Shown: in pieces, positions 15,148 through 15,535 of the stretch
Layout of the letters: each line of letters starts with the position of its first letter
Numbering within the stretch: the first letter of the stretch is position 1
NCBI GenBank assembly: GCA_016282815.1
Contig: JAEELU010000006.1
Location: forward strand, 1 to 15,535
Reading direction: 5' to 3'
Source of the DNA: Acholeplasmatales bacterium
Lineage (GTDB): Bacteria; Bacillota_I; Bacilli_A; Acholeplasmatales; Anaeroplasmataceae
Length of the DNA: 15,535 nucleotides
Notes under the pieces: model-generated
Told to the model about the DNA's origin: nothing
Seen by the model: the letters and a program-made list of their open reading frames with translations, nothing else
Databases searched by the model: none
Position numbers and translations under genes: made by a program

Positions 15148-15535
15148 TTACTTTACTAAAGTACCAGTAACGCTACCGAATAAAGCACCTGCGTTAGCTT
15201 CATCAGTATCAATGTGCATAGCTAAAGCATAATTTGTAGATACACGGATAACTGTATCTTGGAATATTACCTTTCTACCAGTCTCATTAACAACTTGAAC
15301 GTTAACGATTTGACCATTTTCAACACCGAAGTTCTTAGCATCTTCTGGAGTCATATGGATATGACGCTTAGCTACGATAACACCCTCAGCACATTCAACT
15401 TCTCCACATGGACCAACAAGCTTACAAGGACAAGAACCCTTAACATCGCCTGACTCTCTTACTGGTGGAACAAGACCTAAAGCTCTTGCATCAGTGAAAG
15501 ATACTTCGATTTGGTTATCCTTTCTAACTGGACCA
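15148..15535 (-). CDS. pduL: Phosphate propanoyltransferase / phosphotransacetylase PduL (3' part)
   Basis: PduL interconverts acyl-CoA and acyl-phosphate (propionyl or acetyl), a step feeding acetate or propionate kinase and ATP formation. The visible 128 residues, continuing past the right edge, begin GPVRKDNQIEVSFTDARALG and include VIVAKRHIHMTPEDAK. Its HIH pair binds catalytic zinc in this family. ALAMHIDTDEANAG contains a further zinc-binding His. The N-terminal half with the other HxH site is outside the window. A methionine inside HIHM is an internal residue and not the start. GSCPCKLVGPCGEVEC is unusually cysteine-rich for the family. No microcompartment shell genes are in view, so a general fermentation role is likelier than propanediol breakdown. 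Confidence 0.92.
   Translation of the reverse strand, partial: GPVRKDNQIEVSFTDARALGLVPPVRESGDVKGSCPCKLVGPCGEVECAEGVIVAKRHIHMTPEDAKNFGVENGQIVNVQVVNETGRKVIFQDTVIRVSTNYALAMHIDTDEANAGALFGSVTGTLVK

Noticed and set aside
15148..15354. A short minus-strand gene starting at the Met at 15354
   Set aside because: That Met is the last residue of the HIHM motif inside PduL; the frame stays open with family-matching sequence to the window edge.
15259..15453. Plus-strand open frame of 64 codons
   Set aside because: It is antisense to pduL, whose zinc motifs show the real coding strand.
1..15535. Mobile element, prophage or defence island
   Set aside because: No transposase, integrase, phage, toxin-antitoxin or restriction signature was found, and composition is even across the window.

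Overview
The window looks like chromosomal DNA from a very AT-rich, low-GC Gram-positive bacterium. The closest fit is an anaerobic, gut-type Bacilli/Erysipelotrichia-like lineage near the Mollicutes. The evidence is the ftsY-ylxM-ffh cluster, the strong GGAGG/GGTGAT ribosome sites, extended -10 promoters, AGA/AGG-rich arginine coding, and Firmicutes-type small families (DUF1292, DUF4250). All visible genes stop with TAA or TAG, none with TGA, and tryptophan is always TGG. The taxonomic placement is inference. No mobile element, CRISPR array, tRNA or rRNA was recognised.

Layout. Positions 1-146 hold the 3' end of an unidentified gene, followed by a terminator. topA (394-2829) has its own promoter and terminator. 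A strong extended -10 promoter at 2851-2879 then drives a tightly packed run: ftsY, ylxM and ffh (the signal recognition particle targeting machinery), two U32-family genes resembling tRNA hydroxylation proteins TrhP1/TrhP2, a YgjP-type metallopeptidase and a four-helix membrane protein. The second U32 gene is interrupted by one in-frame TAA just before its cysteine cluster, so it is either a recent pseudogene or a sequence error. greA has its own promoter and terminator. It is followed by tcdA (tRNA ct6A formation), an unknown helical protein, a GtrA-like membrane protein and a DUF4250 protein, which end at a strong hairpin shared with the convergent GltD-like flavoprotein on the minus strand.

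From 12733 the GltD-like gene and an RluA-family pseudouridine synthase gene diverge from overlapping promoters. The pseudouridine synthase transcript is predicted to start on its own ATG, making it leaderless. A DUF1292 protein and a lipocalin-like tocopherol cyclase/CrtC-type protein follow. A second shared hairpin separates these from the 3' part of a pduL phosphotransacylase gene, which runs off the right edge on the minus strand.

Overall this is mainly a housekeeping region for DNA topology, protein targeting, transcription fidelity, and tRNA and rRNA modification. I see no convincing undescribed multi-gene system. The points most worth a second look are the broken trhP2-like gene, the leaderless divergent promoter, the complete absence of TGA stops, the six zinc ribbons of TopA and the anaerobe-borne tocopherol cyclase-like gene.
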